DNA from: JB111 sp049856175
Lineage (GTDB): Bacteria > Actinomycetota > Actinomycetes > Actinomycetales > Actinomycetaceae
Assembly (NCBI RefSeq): GCF_049856175.1
Contig: NZ_JBNDNA010000012.1
Location: 44,966-108,965 of the forward strand
Direction of reading: 5' to 3'
DNA length: 64,000 nucleotides
Part shown: positions 17,967-26,424 of the stretch, one piece after another
How the letters are laid out: the number at the start of each line of letters is the position of its first letter
How positions within the stretch are numbered: position 1 is the stretch's first letter
The notes under the pieces: model-generated
Told to the model about the DNA's origin: nothing
What the model saw: only the letters and a program-made list of their open reading frames with translations
Databases searched by the model: none
Program-made: the position numbers and the translations under genes

Positions 17967-17993
17967 GTCCCCGCGCCCTCACGGCGCGGGGAC
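17967..17993 (+). terminator. Hairpin between pyk and tRNA-Leu
   Basis: An 11-bp perfect stem, GTCCCCGCGCC with GGCGCGGGGAC, around a CTCAC loop, 74 bp after the pyk stop and only 4 bp before the tRNA gene. It probably ends pyk transcription; a role in 5' processing of the tRNA precursor is the alternative. Confidence 0.5.
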
Positions 17994-17997
17994 GCCC

Positions 17998-18082
17998 GCT
18001 CCCGTGGTGGAATCGGCAGACACACCGCACTCAAAATGCGGCGCCGCGAGGCGTGCGGGTTCGAGTCCCGCCGGGAGCACCA
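17998..18082 (+). tRNA. tRNA-Leu (anticodon CAA)
   Basis: An 85-nt gene including an encoded CCA end. The acceptor stem is GCTCCCG (17998-18004) with CGGGAGC (18072-18078), then discriminator A. The anticodon stem CCGCA/TGCGG encloses the loop CTCAAAA, giving anticodon CAA for UUG codons. The long variable arm (about 13 nt) is the class II mark of tRNA-Leu, and the T-loop GGTTCGAGTCC is standard. UUG is very rare in this window's genes. Confidence 0.97.
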
Positions 18083-18148
18083 TCGCGCACGCGCGCCGCG
18101 CGGCACGGCTCACATGCACGCGGATCGCCCCGTGATCCCGCCGTGTCC

Positions 18149-18154
18149 TAGGCT
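18149..18154 (+). promoter_or_regulatory. pdtaR -10 element, leaderless
   Basis: TAGGCT ends 6 nt before the GTG at 18161, with no ribosome-binding site between them. It is the same hexamer and nearly the same spacing as before pyk and uvrC. Confidence 0.6.
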
Positions 18155-18160
18155 GTACGG

Positions 18161-18856
18161 GTGACCACGACCGACAGCTCCGCAGGCGACGACGCCTCGG
18201 CGGACCCCACGACCACCGAGCCTGACCTCTCGGACCTCCTCACCTCCGCCCCCGAGGCGGTCGAGGAGACCGAGCGAGACGGCCGCCGCGTCGTCGTCGC
18301 CGAGGACGAGACGCTCATCAGGCTCGACATCGTCGAGACGCTCCGCGACGCGGGCTTCGAGGTCGTCGGGGAGGCGGCCGACGGCGAGCAGGCCGTCCGC
18401 CTGGCCTCCGAGCTCGAGCCCGACGCCGTCGTCATGGACGTCAAGATGCCCGTGATGGACGGCATCACCGCCGCCGAGAAGATCATGGCCGACCGCACGT
18501 GCGCCGTCGTCATGCTCACCGCCTTCTCCCAGAAGGAGCTCGTGGAGCGCGCCCGCGAGGCCGGCGCGATGGCGTACGTCGTCAAGCCGTTCACGCCCGC
18601 CGACCTCGTGCCCGCCGTCGAGATCGCCGTGAGCCGGCACGAGGAGATCATCGCGCTCGAGTCCGAGGTCGCCTCGCTGGTCGACCAGTTCGAGACGCGC
18701 AAGCGCGTGGACCGCGCCAAGGGACTCCTCCAGACGAAGATGGGTCTCTCGGAGCCCGAGGCGTTCCGCTGGATCCAGAAGACGTCCATGGACCGTCGCC
18801 TGACCATGCGCGAGGTCGCGGACGCCGTCATCGAGCAGGTCGGCGGCCGCGGCTGA
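18161..18856 (+). CDS. pdtaR: ANTAR-domain response regulator (PdtaR-like)
   Basis: A 231-residue two-component regulator whose output is RNA binding by an ANTAR domain, which acts as an antiterminator in characterised members. An acidic N-terminal extension of about 40 residues precedes the receiver domain. In the receiver, VAEDE gives the acidic pocket, D93 (VVMDVKMP) is the phospho-acceptor, T120 follows and K142 (YVVKPF) completes the site. The ANTAR three-helix domain covers about residues 165-227 (RVDRAKGLLQ, AFRWIQKTSMDRRLTMREVADAVI). The partner kinase (PdtaS) is not in the window. A leaderless promoter precedes it and a strong hairpin follows. Confidence 0.92.
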   Translation: MTTTDSSAGDDASADPTTTEPDLSDLLTSAPEAVEETERDGRRVVVAEDETLIRLDIVETLRDAGFEVVGEAADGEQAVRLASELEPDAVVMDVKMPVMDGITAAEKIMADRTCAVVMLTAFSQKELVERAREAGAMAYVVKPFTPADLVPAVEIAVSRHEEIIALESEVASLVDQFETRKRVDRAKGLLQTKMGLSEPEAFRWIQKTSMDRRLTMREVADAVIEQVGGRG

Positions 18857-18869
18857 CGGCCGACCCGCG

Positions 18870-18905
18870 ACGACGAACGCCCGGCATGTGCCGGGCGTTC
18901 GTCGT
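18870..18905 (+). terminator. Bidirectional terminator between pdtaR and the convergent thioesterase gene
   Basis: A 17-nt arm (18870-18886) is the exact reverse complement of 18889-18905, giving a very stable hairpin with a minimal loop and a TT after it. It sits between two convergent genes and can serve both strands. Confidence 0.8.
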
Positions 18906-18925
18906 TCCGCCCGCCGGCGCCGAGT

Positions 18926-19399
18926 TCAGCGCGGGTACGGGATGAACATGCAGGTGAGCCGCGCGGTGCAGACGAGCAGGTCGTCGTCGTCACGCACCTC
19001 GATGCCGTAGGTGGCGCTCCGGCGTCCCTCGTGCACCGCCGAAGCGCGCGCCGTGACGTGCCCGGTGCGCGCCGCCCGGTGGTGGGTGGCGTTGAGGTCG
19101 ACGCCGACCGGCGCGTGTCCCTCCGGCGCCGCGAGCACGGCCGCGACGCTGGCGACGGTCTCGGCGAGCGCGGCGCTGGCGCCACCGTGGAGCAGCCCCA
19201 TCGGCTGGGTGTTCCCCTCGACGGGGATGCGGGCCCGGACGTCGCCCCGTTCCATGCGCAGCATCTCGAGCCCCATACGCTCGGCGAGGCCGGACTCCGA
19301 CAGTCGGGCGAAGGTCTCGGCGAGGTCGTCGCCGCCGCTGCGGTGGTCGGTCCGGGCGGGCTCCTCGGGGCGCCGGGTGTCGGCGTGGTCGGCGGTCAC
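18926..19399 (-). CDS. PaaI-type hotdog-fold thioesterase
   Basis: A 157-residue single-domain hotdog protein starting at GTG 19399. The family motif is LLHGGASAALAETVAS, with the His-Gly-Gly turn that starts the central helix and a Glu that acts as the nucleophile or base in PaaI-like acyl-CoA hydrolases. VGVDLNATHHRAA is the expected beta-strand with the second active-site region. The substrate is unknown. It is the last gene of a four-gene leftward set and overlaps the glycosyltransferase stop by 4 bp. The first ~30 residues are polar and not part of the fold. Confidence 0.85.
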   Translation of the reverse strand: MTADHADTRRPEEPARTDHRSGGDDLAETFARLSESGLAERMGLEMLRMERGDVRARIPVEGNTQPMGLLHGGASAALAETVASVAAVLAAPEGHAPVGVDLNATHHRAARTGHVTARASAVHEGRRSATYGIEVRDDDDLLVCTARLTCMFIPYPR

Positions 19400-20205
19400 G
19401 GTGCCAGACTGCCACGGCGGCCGCCGTCGTCCCGCCCCGGTGCCCGGCCCGGGTCGTCGTCAGCGGCGGGCGCGGCCCCCGGCAGCCCGAACCGCATCGA
19501 CCAGCGCTCCCATGGCGGCATGTCCGCCCACCCGAGCCGGAGCGTGCGGAAGGCACGCCGGAGGCGCCGGCTCAGCTGCGCCGCGCCCACCAGGCTGCGG
19601 GCAGAGACACCGACGCGGAGCGAGAGGTCCAGCACGACGGGCCGCGCCGGGCCCAGCGCGAGGGCGAGGTCGAGGTCGTCGTGGACCTCGGGGTCGTCGT
19701 CGTGGACGCGGTCGCGGACCGCCAGCCACGCCGAGCGGCGCACGGCCATGCTCGAACCCCACAGCGGGTGGTGTCCCAGGGCGGCGTGGCACAGGCCGTA
19801 GTACGCGGCCAGGTAGACCGCGGCGGCGAGCCCCCCGGCCCTGCCCAGCCCGTAGAAGCTGCCGACGCCGGTGACGGCGGCCACCTGCCTCGTCCCCATC
19901 ACGTGCGCGACCCGCGAGACCCATCCGGGGCCGGGACGCGAGTCGGCGTCCAGCCGCGCGACGACGTCCCCCCGGGCGGCGTCGTAGCCGGTGGCGGCGG
20001 CGGGTGGGATCCCGATCCGGTCCTCCGCCACGACCACCGCGCCGTGGCGCCGGGCGACGGCCGCGGTGCCGTCGGTGGAGGCGTTGTCGACGACGATGAC
20101 CTCCAGGGGCGCCTCCCGCTGGTTCGCCAGGGCGCGCAGGCAGTGCTCGAGCGCCGCGGCGTCGTTCCGGGCGGGGATCACCACGCTCACGGTCGGCGGC
20201 GTCAC
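19396..20205 (-). CDS. Family 2 glycosyltransferase
   Basis: A 269-residue GT-A fold protein starting at GTG 20205. It begins directly with SVVIPARND, then VVDNASTDGTAAVA and ARLDADSRPGPGW, whose DAD is the DxD-type nucleotide-sugar/metal motif. WGSSMAVRRSAW matches the acceptor-loop region of GT2 enzymes. There is at most one weak hydrophobic segment (about residues 125-145), so it is probably a peripheral membrane protein. The C-terminal 35 residues are disordered. It overlaps neighbours at both ends. The sugar donor and acceptor cannot be told from sequence. Confidence 0.85.
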   Translation of the reverse strand: MTPPTVSVVIPARNDAAALEHCLRALANQREAPLEVIVVDNASTDGTAAVARRHGAVVVAEDRIGIPPAAATGYDAARGDVVARLDADSRPGPGWVSRVAHVMGTRQVAAVTGVGSFYGLGRAGGLAAAVYLAAYYGLCHAALGHHPLWGSSMAVRRSAWLAVRDRVHDDDPEVHDDLDLALALGPARPVVLDLSLRVGVSARSLVGAAQLSRRLRRAFRTLRLGWADMPPWERWSMRFGLPGAAPAADDDPGRAPGRDDGGRRGSLAP

Positions 20206-20798
20206 CGGCCGCTCCCGGCGCGTCGGGCGAGCACGAGCCCCGCGACGGCGGATCCCACGGCGCCGGCGACGAGGTCGCCCGCGGTATCTGCGGGGGTGAC
20301 GTGGACCGTGGGGTCGACGTAGGCGTGGCCGATCCACTCCGCGACCTCCCAGGCCGCGGCGAGGCTCGTCCCGACCGCCGTGGTGGTCAGCGCGAGACCC
20401 CACCTGCCGCGCGGGTCGTCGCCGGGCGGCACGAGCCGGCCGCGGCGCACGAGCTCCCCGGCGACTGCGGCGAGCACGCCGTTGAGGGTCAGGTGTACGG
20501 CGATGTCCAACCACCACAGCCGCTCGTACAGGAGCAGGGCCGACGACCACGCGGCCACGAGCGCCGTGGCGCCGAGCAGGGCCTGGAGACCTGCGGGCAC
20601 GGCGAGCACGCGCGCGAGCGTGAGGGCCCCGAGGACGAGAGCCGCCACCGCGACGGCGACCGCGTCGACGAGGGCGGCGAGCCCGAGCGAGAGCAGCGCC
20701 AGGACGGCGACGACGTTCGCGGCCGTGCGGGCGTACGGGGGCCCGACGACGCGGAGCACGCCGACACCGGTGCGTCGTCGTGGTCGCGCAGTCGTCAC
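20202..20798 (-). CDS. YjdF/DUF2238-like membrane protein
   Basis: A 198-residue polytopic membrane protein with about five helices, starting at GTG 20798. The conserved-looking WWLDIAVH.TLNG segment and the W-E-V-A-E-W...D-T-x-G-D-L pattern near the C-terminus match the YjdF/DUF2238 family of small integral membrane proteins of unknown role. It overlaps the MFS stop by 4 bp upstream and the glycosyltransferase start by 4 bp downstream, so the three proteins are made from one coupled message. Confidence 0.65.
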   Translation of the reverse strand: MTTARPRRRTGVGVLRVVGPPYARTAANVVAVLALLSLGLAALVDAVAVAVAALVLGALTLARVLAVPAGLQALLGATALVAAWSSALLLYERLWWLDIAVHLTLNGVLAAVAGELVRRGRLVPPGDDPRGRWGLALTTTAVGTSLAAAWEVAEWIGHAYVDPTVHVTPADTAGDLVAGAVGSAVAGLVLARRAGSGR

Positions 20799-22201
20799 TG
20801 GTCCAGCGTCCCACGAGGACCTGGCCCGCCCGGCGTGGTCCGTGTGCCGGGGCGGTCGACGACCCCGGGTGCGTCGGGGAGGGCGCCGGGCCGACCGCCC
20901 ACCTCGTCGTCGACGCGGACGAAGCGCGCCGCCACAGCGGCGATACCGACGAGGGCCGCGGGGTACAGGCAGGTGTAGACGCGGAACGCCAGCCCGGGCC
21001 GCTCGCCGGGGTCGTCCCCGGAGACGTAGCCGAACAGCGGCTCGAGCGTGGCGAGCGCGAGTCCGCCGAGCGCGCCGGTGAGGCGGGCGAACACGCCGAA
21101 CGTCCCGAGGAACACGCCCTCGCGGTGCAGGCCGGTCAGTCGGGCGTCGCGGTCGAGGACCCGGGCCGTGACGAGGTCGGTCGTCGCGAGGACCCCGCCG
21201 TACCCGACCCCGACCACGGCGGCCGCGACCACGGCGAGCGGGACGGACGTGACGAACCACAGCGGGAGGAACGAGACGGCCAGCCAGGTCAGGGCCCAGC
21301 GCCAGGCCCGCGGGGCGCCGACCCTGCGCACGAGCCACGCCCACGCGGGCAGGACGGCGGCGGCGGTGAGGATCGCGGCGCCGAGCACCGGGGTCGTCAT
21401 CGCGACGGGCCTCTCCAGCGTGTAGCGCATCCACAGCTGGATGCCGGAGATGAGCAGGCCGAGCGCTGCGCCGTACCCCGCGGTCGTCGCCCCGATCAGC
21501 CACAGCTCGCGGGTGCGCAGCACGCCGCCGATCGCGGGGAGGAACCTCGTGGGCGGCTCGTGCTGCACGGCGGCGTCCTCACGGACGGAGAGCACCATCG
21601 CGCCCATGACGAGCAGTGCCACGACGCCCAGCAGCACCGCGGTCCGCGTGAAGCCCTCGGGGCCGTGCTCGCTGCCGAGCCACCGGGTCGTCAGCGCGGG
21701 GGTCAGCGCCACGGAGACGACCATCGCCGCGAGCTGGAAGGCCTGCCGCACGGCGTTGACGACCGACCGCTCGGCCTCGGTGCGGAACAGCTCGGGCAGC
21801 AGCGCCGTGTAGTTCGCGTTGTACAGCGAGTCGGCCGCCTCGGTGAGGATGACGAAGACCGCGAACCAGGCGACGAGCGCCGCGCCGTCGAGGGACGTCG
21901 GGGCGGAGAACAGGGCGACGAACACGGCCACGAGGCTCGGTACGGCGACGAGGAGCCAGGGCCGCCTGCGGCCGAGCCGCGTGCGCGTGCCGTCCGAGAG
22001 GTGGCCGAACAGCGGGTTGTCGATCGCGTCGACGATCGCGTAGACCACCATGACGATCCCGTACGCGGTCGCGTCCATGCCGAGGGTGTCGACGTAGTAC
22101 AGGAGGATCGAGCCGCGCACGAGGTTGATCGGGAGCGACGACCCGAACATGCCGGCCGCGTACGCGAGCCGGCGGGAACCGGGGACGCGGGGCTCGGGCA
22201 C
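20795..22201 (-). CDS. MFS transporter of the glycoside-pentoside-hexuronide (MelB-like) type
   Basis: A 468-residue, twelve-helix transporter starting at GTG 22201. The first helices carry YAAGMFGSSLP and YAIVDAIDNPLFGHLSDGTRTRLGRRRPW; the latter is the loop 2-3 signature of the GPH family (DaxnDPlxGxxxDRtxxxxGRxRP). The substrate is probably a sugar or other small solute taken up with a cation, but this is inferred from the family. A CAGGGT hexamer (22208-22213, reverse strand) lies 6 nt before the start. The C-terminal ~30 residues are Pro/Gly/Arg-rich. Confidence 0.82.
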   Translation of the reverse strand: MPEPRVPGSRRLAYAAGMFGSSLPINLVRGSILLYYVDTLGMDATAYGIVMVVYAIVDAIDNPLFGHLSDGTRTRLGRRRPWLLVAVPSLVAVFVALFSAPTSLDGAALVAWFAVFVILTEAADSLYNANYTALLPELFRTEAERSVVNAVRQAFQLAAMVVSVALTPALTTRWLGSEHGPEGFTRTAVLLGVVALLVMGAMVLSVREDAAVQHEPPTRFLPAIGGVLRTRELWLIGATTAGYGAALGLLISGIQLWMRYTLERPVAMTTPVLGAAILTAAAVLPAWAWLVRRVGAPRAWRWALTWLAVSFLPLWFVTSVPLAVVAAAVVGVGYGGVLATTDLVTARVLDRDARLTGLHREGVFLGTFGVFARLTGALGGLALATLEPLFGYVSGDDPGERPGLAFRVYTCLYPAALVGIAAVAARFVRVDDEVGGRPGALPDAPGVVDRPGTRTTPGGPGPRGTLDQ

Positions 22202-22207
22202 GGACCC

Positions 22208-22256
22208 ACCCTGCCAGGGCCGCGGTGACGTCGGTGTCGGCGCCGCGTCCTAGGGT
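22208..22256. promoter_or_regulatory. Divergent leaderless promoters for the MFS gene and polA
   Basis: Rightward: TAGGGT (22251-22256) ends 7 nt before the polA GTG. Leftward: CAGGGT (22213-22208) ends 6 nt before the MFS GTG. Both hexamers are followed by GGGT, and neither start has a Shine-Dalgarno sequence. Confidence 0.45.
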
Positions 22257-22263
22257 GGGTCGG

Positions 22264-24957
22264 GTGAGCGAGAACACCGACCAGGCCACCGACCAGCGCC
22301 TCCTGCTCGTCGACGGGCACTCGATGGCCTTCCGCGCGTTCTTCGCGCTGCCGGCCGAGAAGTTCGTCAACTCCGCGGGCCAGAGCACGAACGCGATCTA
22401 CGGGTTCGTCGCGATGCTCATCAACCTCATCGCCGAGGAGCGGCCCACGCACGTCGCCGTCGCGTTCGACACCCACGCCCCGACGTTCCGGGACGAGGTC
22501 TACGCCGACTACAAGGGCGGCCGCGACGTCACCCCCGAGGCCTTCAAGGGCCAGGTCCCCCTCATCGCCGAGGTGCTGCGCGCGGCCGGCGTCCCCACGC
22601 TGGAGAAGGACGGCCTCGAGGCCGACGACATCCTCGCCACGCTCGCCCACGAGGGCTCGGCCGCGGGGATGACCGTCTCCGTGGTCTCGGGCGACCGGGA
22701 CACGTTCCAGCTCGTCGACGAGCGCGTGAGCGTGCTGTACCCGATCAAGGGCGTGAAGACGGTGTCCCGCATGACGCCGGAGGCCGTCGAGGAGAAGTAC
22801 GGGGTCCCGCCGCACCGGTACCCGGAGATCGCCGCCCTCACCGGCGAGACTGCGGACAACCTGCCCGGCGTGCCCGGGGTGGGGCCGAAGACCGCCGCGA
22901 AGTGGATCAACCAGTTCGACGGCCTGGACAACATCGTCGCCCGGGTCGACGAGGTGCCCGGCAAGGCCGGCGACTCGCTGCGCGCGCACCTGGCAGACGT
23001 GCTGCGCAACCGGCAGCTCAACCACCTGCTCACCGACGCCGACGTCGGGGCCGCCCTTGGTGACCTCACCCCCGCCGACCCCGACCGCGGCGAGCTCACG
23101 CGCCTGTTCGACGTCCTGGAGTTCACCGAGCTGCGCACGCGGCTGTTCGCCGTCCTGCCCGACGACGGAGGGACCGCGCCCGAGGCGGACGGCCCGGTCC
23201 TGGTCGTGGACCGGCCGGCCGACGGCGAGCTGGGAGCCTGGCTCGAGGCCCGCGCGGGCGCCCGGCTGGGCCTGTTCGTCGAGGGCACGGGCCGACCGGG
23301 CGCGGGGGAGGCGACGCAGGTCGCGATCGCCGACGACGAGGCGCACGCCGTCACCGTCGACCTCACCGAGGTCGCCGGCCCCGACGAGGCCGCGCTGCGC
23401 GCCTGGCTGGCCGACGCCGCGGAGCCGAAGTCGGTGCACGACGCCAAGGCGGCCTGGCACGCCCTGCGCGGCAGCGGACTCACCCTGGACGGCGTGACGT
23501 TCGACCCGGCCCTCGCCGGGTACATCTCACGGCCCGACGCCCGGCACCTCGAGCTCGCCGACCTCTCGACCGAGCGGCTGGGGCTCGAGCTCGACCCCGG
23601 TTCGGGCCCGGCCCAGGGCGAGCTGGACCTCTCGCTGGAGGAGGGAGCGGCGGAGGAGTCCCTCGCCCGTCGCGCGCACGCGACCCTCGCCCTCGTCACG
23701 CCGCTGACCGCCGAGCTCGAGGAGGCCGGCGGGAGCGGCCTGCTCACCGACCTCGAGCTCCCCGTCCAGCGTGTCCTGCAGGGGATGGAGGACCGGGGCA
23801 TCGCCGTCGACACCGAGTACCTCGACGGCCTGTCCGGCGAGTTCGACGGGCAGGTGGAGGCGGCCGCCGCGGCCGCCTACGAGGCGATCGGCCGCGAGGT
23901 CAACCTCGGCAGCCCCAAGCAGCTGCAGGAGGTCCTGTTCGACCAGCTCGACATGCCGCGGACGAAGAAGACGAAGACCGGGTACACGACCAACGCCGAC
24001 GCGCTCGCGTGGCTGCTCGTGCAGACCGAGCACCCGTTCCTCGTGGCGCTGCTGCGGCACCGCGAGCAGATCAAGCTCCGCCAGACGGTCGACGGCCTGC
24101 GGGCCGAGGTCCAGTCCGACGGCCGGATCCGCACCACCTTCCAGCAGACCGTGGCCGCCACCGGTCGGCTCAGCTCGAAGGACCCCAACCTGCAGAACGT
24201 GCCCGTGCGCAGCGAGGACGGCATGCGCATCCGGCAGTCCTTCGTGGTCAGCGAGGCGGGGGAGTCGCTGATGACGGCGGACTACTCCCAGATCGAGATG
24301 CGGATCATGGCGCACCTGTCCGGCGACGAGGCGCTCATCGAGGCCTTCCGCTCCGGGGAGGACCTGCACGCGTTCGTCGCCGCCCGGGTCTTCGGCGTCG
24401 ACGTCGGCTCGGTGACCCCGGAGCAGCGCCGACGCATCAAGGCGATGAGCTACGGCCTGGCCTACGGGCTCAGCGCGTTCGGCCTGTCCCAGCAGCTCGG
24501 CGTCGAGGTCGACGAGGCCCGGTCGCTCATGGAGGGGTACTTCGAACGGTTCGGCGGCGTGCGCGACTACCTCCGGGGCGTCCAGGACGAGGCGCGCACG
24601 CGCGGCTACACGGCGACGATCCTCGGCCGCCGCCGGTACCTGCCGGACCTCACCTCCGACAACCGGCAGCGCAGGGAGCTCGCGGAGCGCATCGCCCTCA
24701 ACGCCCCGATCCAGGGGTCGGCCGCGGACATCATCAAGCTCGCGATGATCCGGCTCGACGCGGAGATCGCCGAGCGGGGCCTCGCCTCCGACGTCCTCCT
24801 CCAGGTCCACGACGAGCTCGTGCTCGAGATCGCGCCGGGGGAGCGCGAGGAGGTGGAGCAGGTCGTGCGGGAGACCATGGGCCGGGCGGTGGAGCTCTCC
24901 GTCCCGCTCGACGTCTCCGTCGGCCTCGGCCGCAGCTGGCGCGACGCCGCCCACTGA
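22264..24957 (+). CDS. polA: DNA polymerase I
   Basis: An 897-residue repair and Okazaki-processing polymerase. Domains in order: 5' nuclease (about 1-300; LLVDGHSMAFRAFFAL, VAFDTHAPTFR, GLEADDILAT, SGDRDTFQL, LPGVPGVGPKTA); a 3'-5' exonuclease-like domain (about 310-490) in which the expected DxE motif is replaced by LGLFVEG, so proofreading is probably lost; and the polymerase domain with TADYSQIEMRIMAHLSGD (motif A), RRRIKAMSYGLAYG (O-helix, motif B) and QVHDELVLEI (motif C). GTG 22264 is chosen over an upstream ATG because of the -10 spacing and because homology starts just after it. Confidence 0.97.
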   Translation: MSENTDQATDQRLLLVDGHSMAFRAFFALPAEKFVNSAGQSTNAIYGFVAMLINLIAEERPTHVAVAFDTHAPTFRDEVYADYKGGRDVTPEAFKGQVPLIAEVLRAAGVPTLEKDGLEADDILATLAHEGSAAGMTVSVVSGDRDTFQLVDERVSVLYPIKGVKTVSRMTPEAVEEKYGVPPHRYPEIAALTGETADNLPGVPGVGPKTAAKWINQFDGLDNIVARVDEVPGKAGDSLRAHLADVLRNRQLNHLLTDADVGAALGDLTPADPDRGELTRLFDVLEFTELRTRLFAVLPDDGGTAPEADGPVLVVDRPADGELGAWLEARAGARLGLFVEGTGRPGAGEATQVAIADDEAHAVTVDLTEVAGPDEAALRAWLADAAEPKSVHDAKAAWHALRGSGLTLDGVTFDPALAGYISRPDARHLELADLSTERLGLELDPGSGPAQGELDLSLEEGAAEESLARRAHATLALVTPLTAELEEAGGSGLLTDLELPVQRVLQGMEDRGIAVDTEYLDGLSGEFDGQVEAAAAAAYEAIGREVNLGSPKQLQEVLFDQLDMPRTKKTKTGYTTNADALAWLLVQTEHPFLVALLRHREQIKLRQTVDGLRAEVQSDGRIRTTFQQTVAATGRLSSKDPNLQNVPVRSEDGMRIRQSFVVSEAGESLMTADYSQIEMRIMAHLSGDEALIEAFRSGEDLHAFVAARVFGVDVGSVTPEQRRRIKAMSYGLAYGLSAFGLSQQLGVEVDEARSLMEGYFERFGGVRDYLRGVQDEARTRGYTATILGRRRYLPDLTSDNRQRRELAERIALNAPIQGSAADIIKLAMIRLDAEIAERGLASDVLLQVHDELVLEIAPGEREEVEQVVRETMGRAVELSVPLDVSVGLGRSWRDAAH

Positions 24958-24966
24958 CCCTCCATC

Positions 24967-24998
24967 GACGAGTGAGCGGCTCTCTGCCCGACGAGTGA
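24967..24998 (+). repeat. Short intergenic repeat, copy A
   Basis: A 32-bp segment of the form GACGRGTGA-GCGS-n4-CTGCC-SG-n-CGAGTGA that recurs at 41800-41831 with identical spacing. It lies 10 bp after the polA stop, between the convergent polA and methyltransferase genes. See the matching finding. Confidence 0.5.
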
Positions 24999-25053
24999 GC
25001 GCGAATCCGTGCGCGCGGGCCGGGTAACGCTCGGCGCCTCTCGACGTCGGCCG

Positions 25054-25869
25054 CTACCCGGGCTTGTCGGCCACGAGGATGAGCGTGCCCGGCACGAGCG
25101 CCCCGCGCTCCGGCCCCCAGCCGCCCCAGACCACCTCGCGGCCCGGCGGCCACTCGGGCTCGACGAGGTCGACGAGATCGAGCCCGGCCGCCACGACGTC
25201 GCGCACGTGGTCCCCGACGGTGCGGTGGAACTCCGCGTACGTGACGGCGTCGCCGTCGGCCTCGACGTAGGGCCGCCGGTCGAAGTAGGGGCGCGTGACG
25301 GTCGTGCCGGCCAGTGTGGGGTCGTCGGGGAACATCCACCGCGCCGGGTGCGTGACCGAGGCGACCCATCGACCGCCCGGTCGCAGGACCCTCGCGGCCT
25401 CGGCGTGCACGCGGTGGGCGTCGGGGACGAACGGGATGGCTCCGAACGAGGTGAACACGGCGTCGGCGCAGGCGTCCGGCAGGGGGAGGGCGCGGGCGTC
25501 GGCCACTAGCATCGGCGTGCGGATCCCGGTGGCCCGGTCGAGCGCTGCGGCGGCGTCCAGCATCCCCTGCGCGACGTCCGTCGCCAGCGCCCGCACGCCC
25601 TGCGTGACCAACCAGCGCGAGCACTGGGCCGCCCCGGCACCCACCTCGACGACGATCCGGTCGCGCAGCGTCGCGGTGTCGCCGAGCAGGCAAGCGTCGG
25701 CCTCCCGCAGCCCCTCGGGGCCCCACACGTGATCGGCCGCGCCGAGGGTGGCGCCGTGCTCCGCGAGGTAGCCCTGAGCATCCGCCGACCACGCGGTCGC
25801 GTTCGCGCGCGCGGCGGCCTCGCCGTCGACCCGCCGGTAGCCCGCCCACGCCTGCGGCCGTCCGTCCAT
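25054..25869 (-). CDS. Class I SAM-dependent methyltransferase
   Basis: A 271-residue Rossmann-fold methyltransferase starting at ATG 25869. Motif I is VVEVGAGAAQCSRWL; ATDVAQGML follows as the acidic ribose-binding strand; ADARALPLPDACADAVF and RVLRPGGRWV are motifs II and III. The C-terminal half contains THPARWMFPDDP and an aromatic-rich segment like that of small-molecule methyltransferases in the Methyltransf_11 group. The substrate is unknown. It is convergent with polA and divergent from the gene at 25978; the upstream reading frame stays open but has no better start. Confidence 0.82.
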   Translation of the reverse strand: MDGRPQAWAGYRRVDGEAAARANATAWSADAQGYLAEHGATLGAADHVWGPEGLREADACLLGDTATLRDRIVVEVGAGAAQCSRWLVTQGVRALATDVAQGMLDAAAALDRATGIRTPMLVADARALPLPDACADAVFTSFGAIPFVPDAHRVHAEAARVLRPGGRWVASVTHPARWMFPDDPTLAGTTVTRPYFDRRPYVEADGDAVTYAEFHRTVGDHVRDVVAAGLDLVDLVEPEWPPGREVVWGGWGPERGALVPGTLILVADKPG

Positions 25870-25977
25870 CGGCCGATGCTCCCACGGCGGGGAGGTCTCC
25901 ACGGGGTTCGGCCCCACGGGCTCGGCCGCAGGGACTACGGTCCTGCCAGGGCGGCCGCCCGCGACCCAGGGAGTGTC

Positions 25978-26418
25978 ATGAGCAGCGGATACGGATGGAA
26001 CCAGCAGGACCCGTACCAGCACGGTGAGCCGGACGCGCGCGGGGTGTACCCCGAGCGCGGCCGCAGCGGTCGGTTCTCCGGCGGCCACCAGCCCTACGGG
26101 CACGGTTCCTCCGCCGGCCCCGACCAGCCCTACGGATCCGGCCCGGCATACGGATCCGACCAGCCCTACGGGTCAGGTCCGGCCCACCGTCCGGGTCAGG
26201 CGTACGGGCCCGGCCAGGCCTACGGCGGCGCGGGGCAGAACGCGGCCGGACCGTACGGCGGGGACGTCCGCAACGACTACGGGCGCGCGCCCGCGGACAC
26301 CGACGCCGGTCGGGGCGGGGCGCACAAGGCCTCCGTCGCCGCGATCCTCGTCTATGTGGGCCTCTTCCTCGGCCTGCCCCTGCTCATCGGCCTCGTCACC
26401 ATGATCGTCGCGCTGTAG
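25978..26418 (+). CDS. Tyr/Gly-rich repeat protein with C-terminal membrane anchor
   Basis: A 146-residue protein of unknown function. Residues ~35-85 are a low-complexity Q-P/A-Y-G-(S/P)-G repeat (at least six QPYG/QAYG copies), and a single hydrophobic helix ends the protein (about residues 122-146: ASVAAILVYVGLFLGLPLL). This is a tail-anchored layout with the repeat region in the cytoplasm. The start ATG is placed behind GGGAG. A TACGGT hexamer at about 25935 is a possible -10. It ends 6 bp before the beta-propeller gene and is probably co-transcribed with it. Confidence 0.6.
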   Translation: MSSGYGWNQQDPYQHGEPDARGVYPERGRSGRFSGGHQPYGHGSSAGPDQPYGSGPAYGSDQPYGSGPAHRPGQAYGPGQAYGGAGQNAAGPYGGDVRNDYGRAPADTDAGRGGAHKASVAAILVYVGLFLGLPLLIGLVTMIVAL

Positions 26419-26424
26419 CGCCCG

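Noticed and set aside
17967..17993. The hairpin next to tRNA-Leu as part of a second tRNA or a small RNA
   Set aside because: It is a single plain stem-loop without anticodon or T-arm features; a pyk terminator is the simpler reading.
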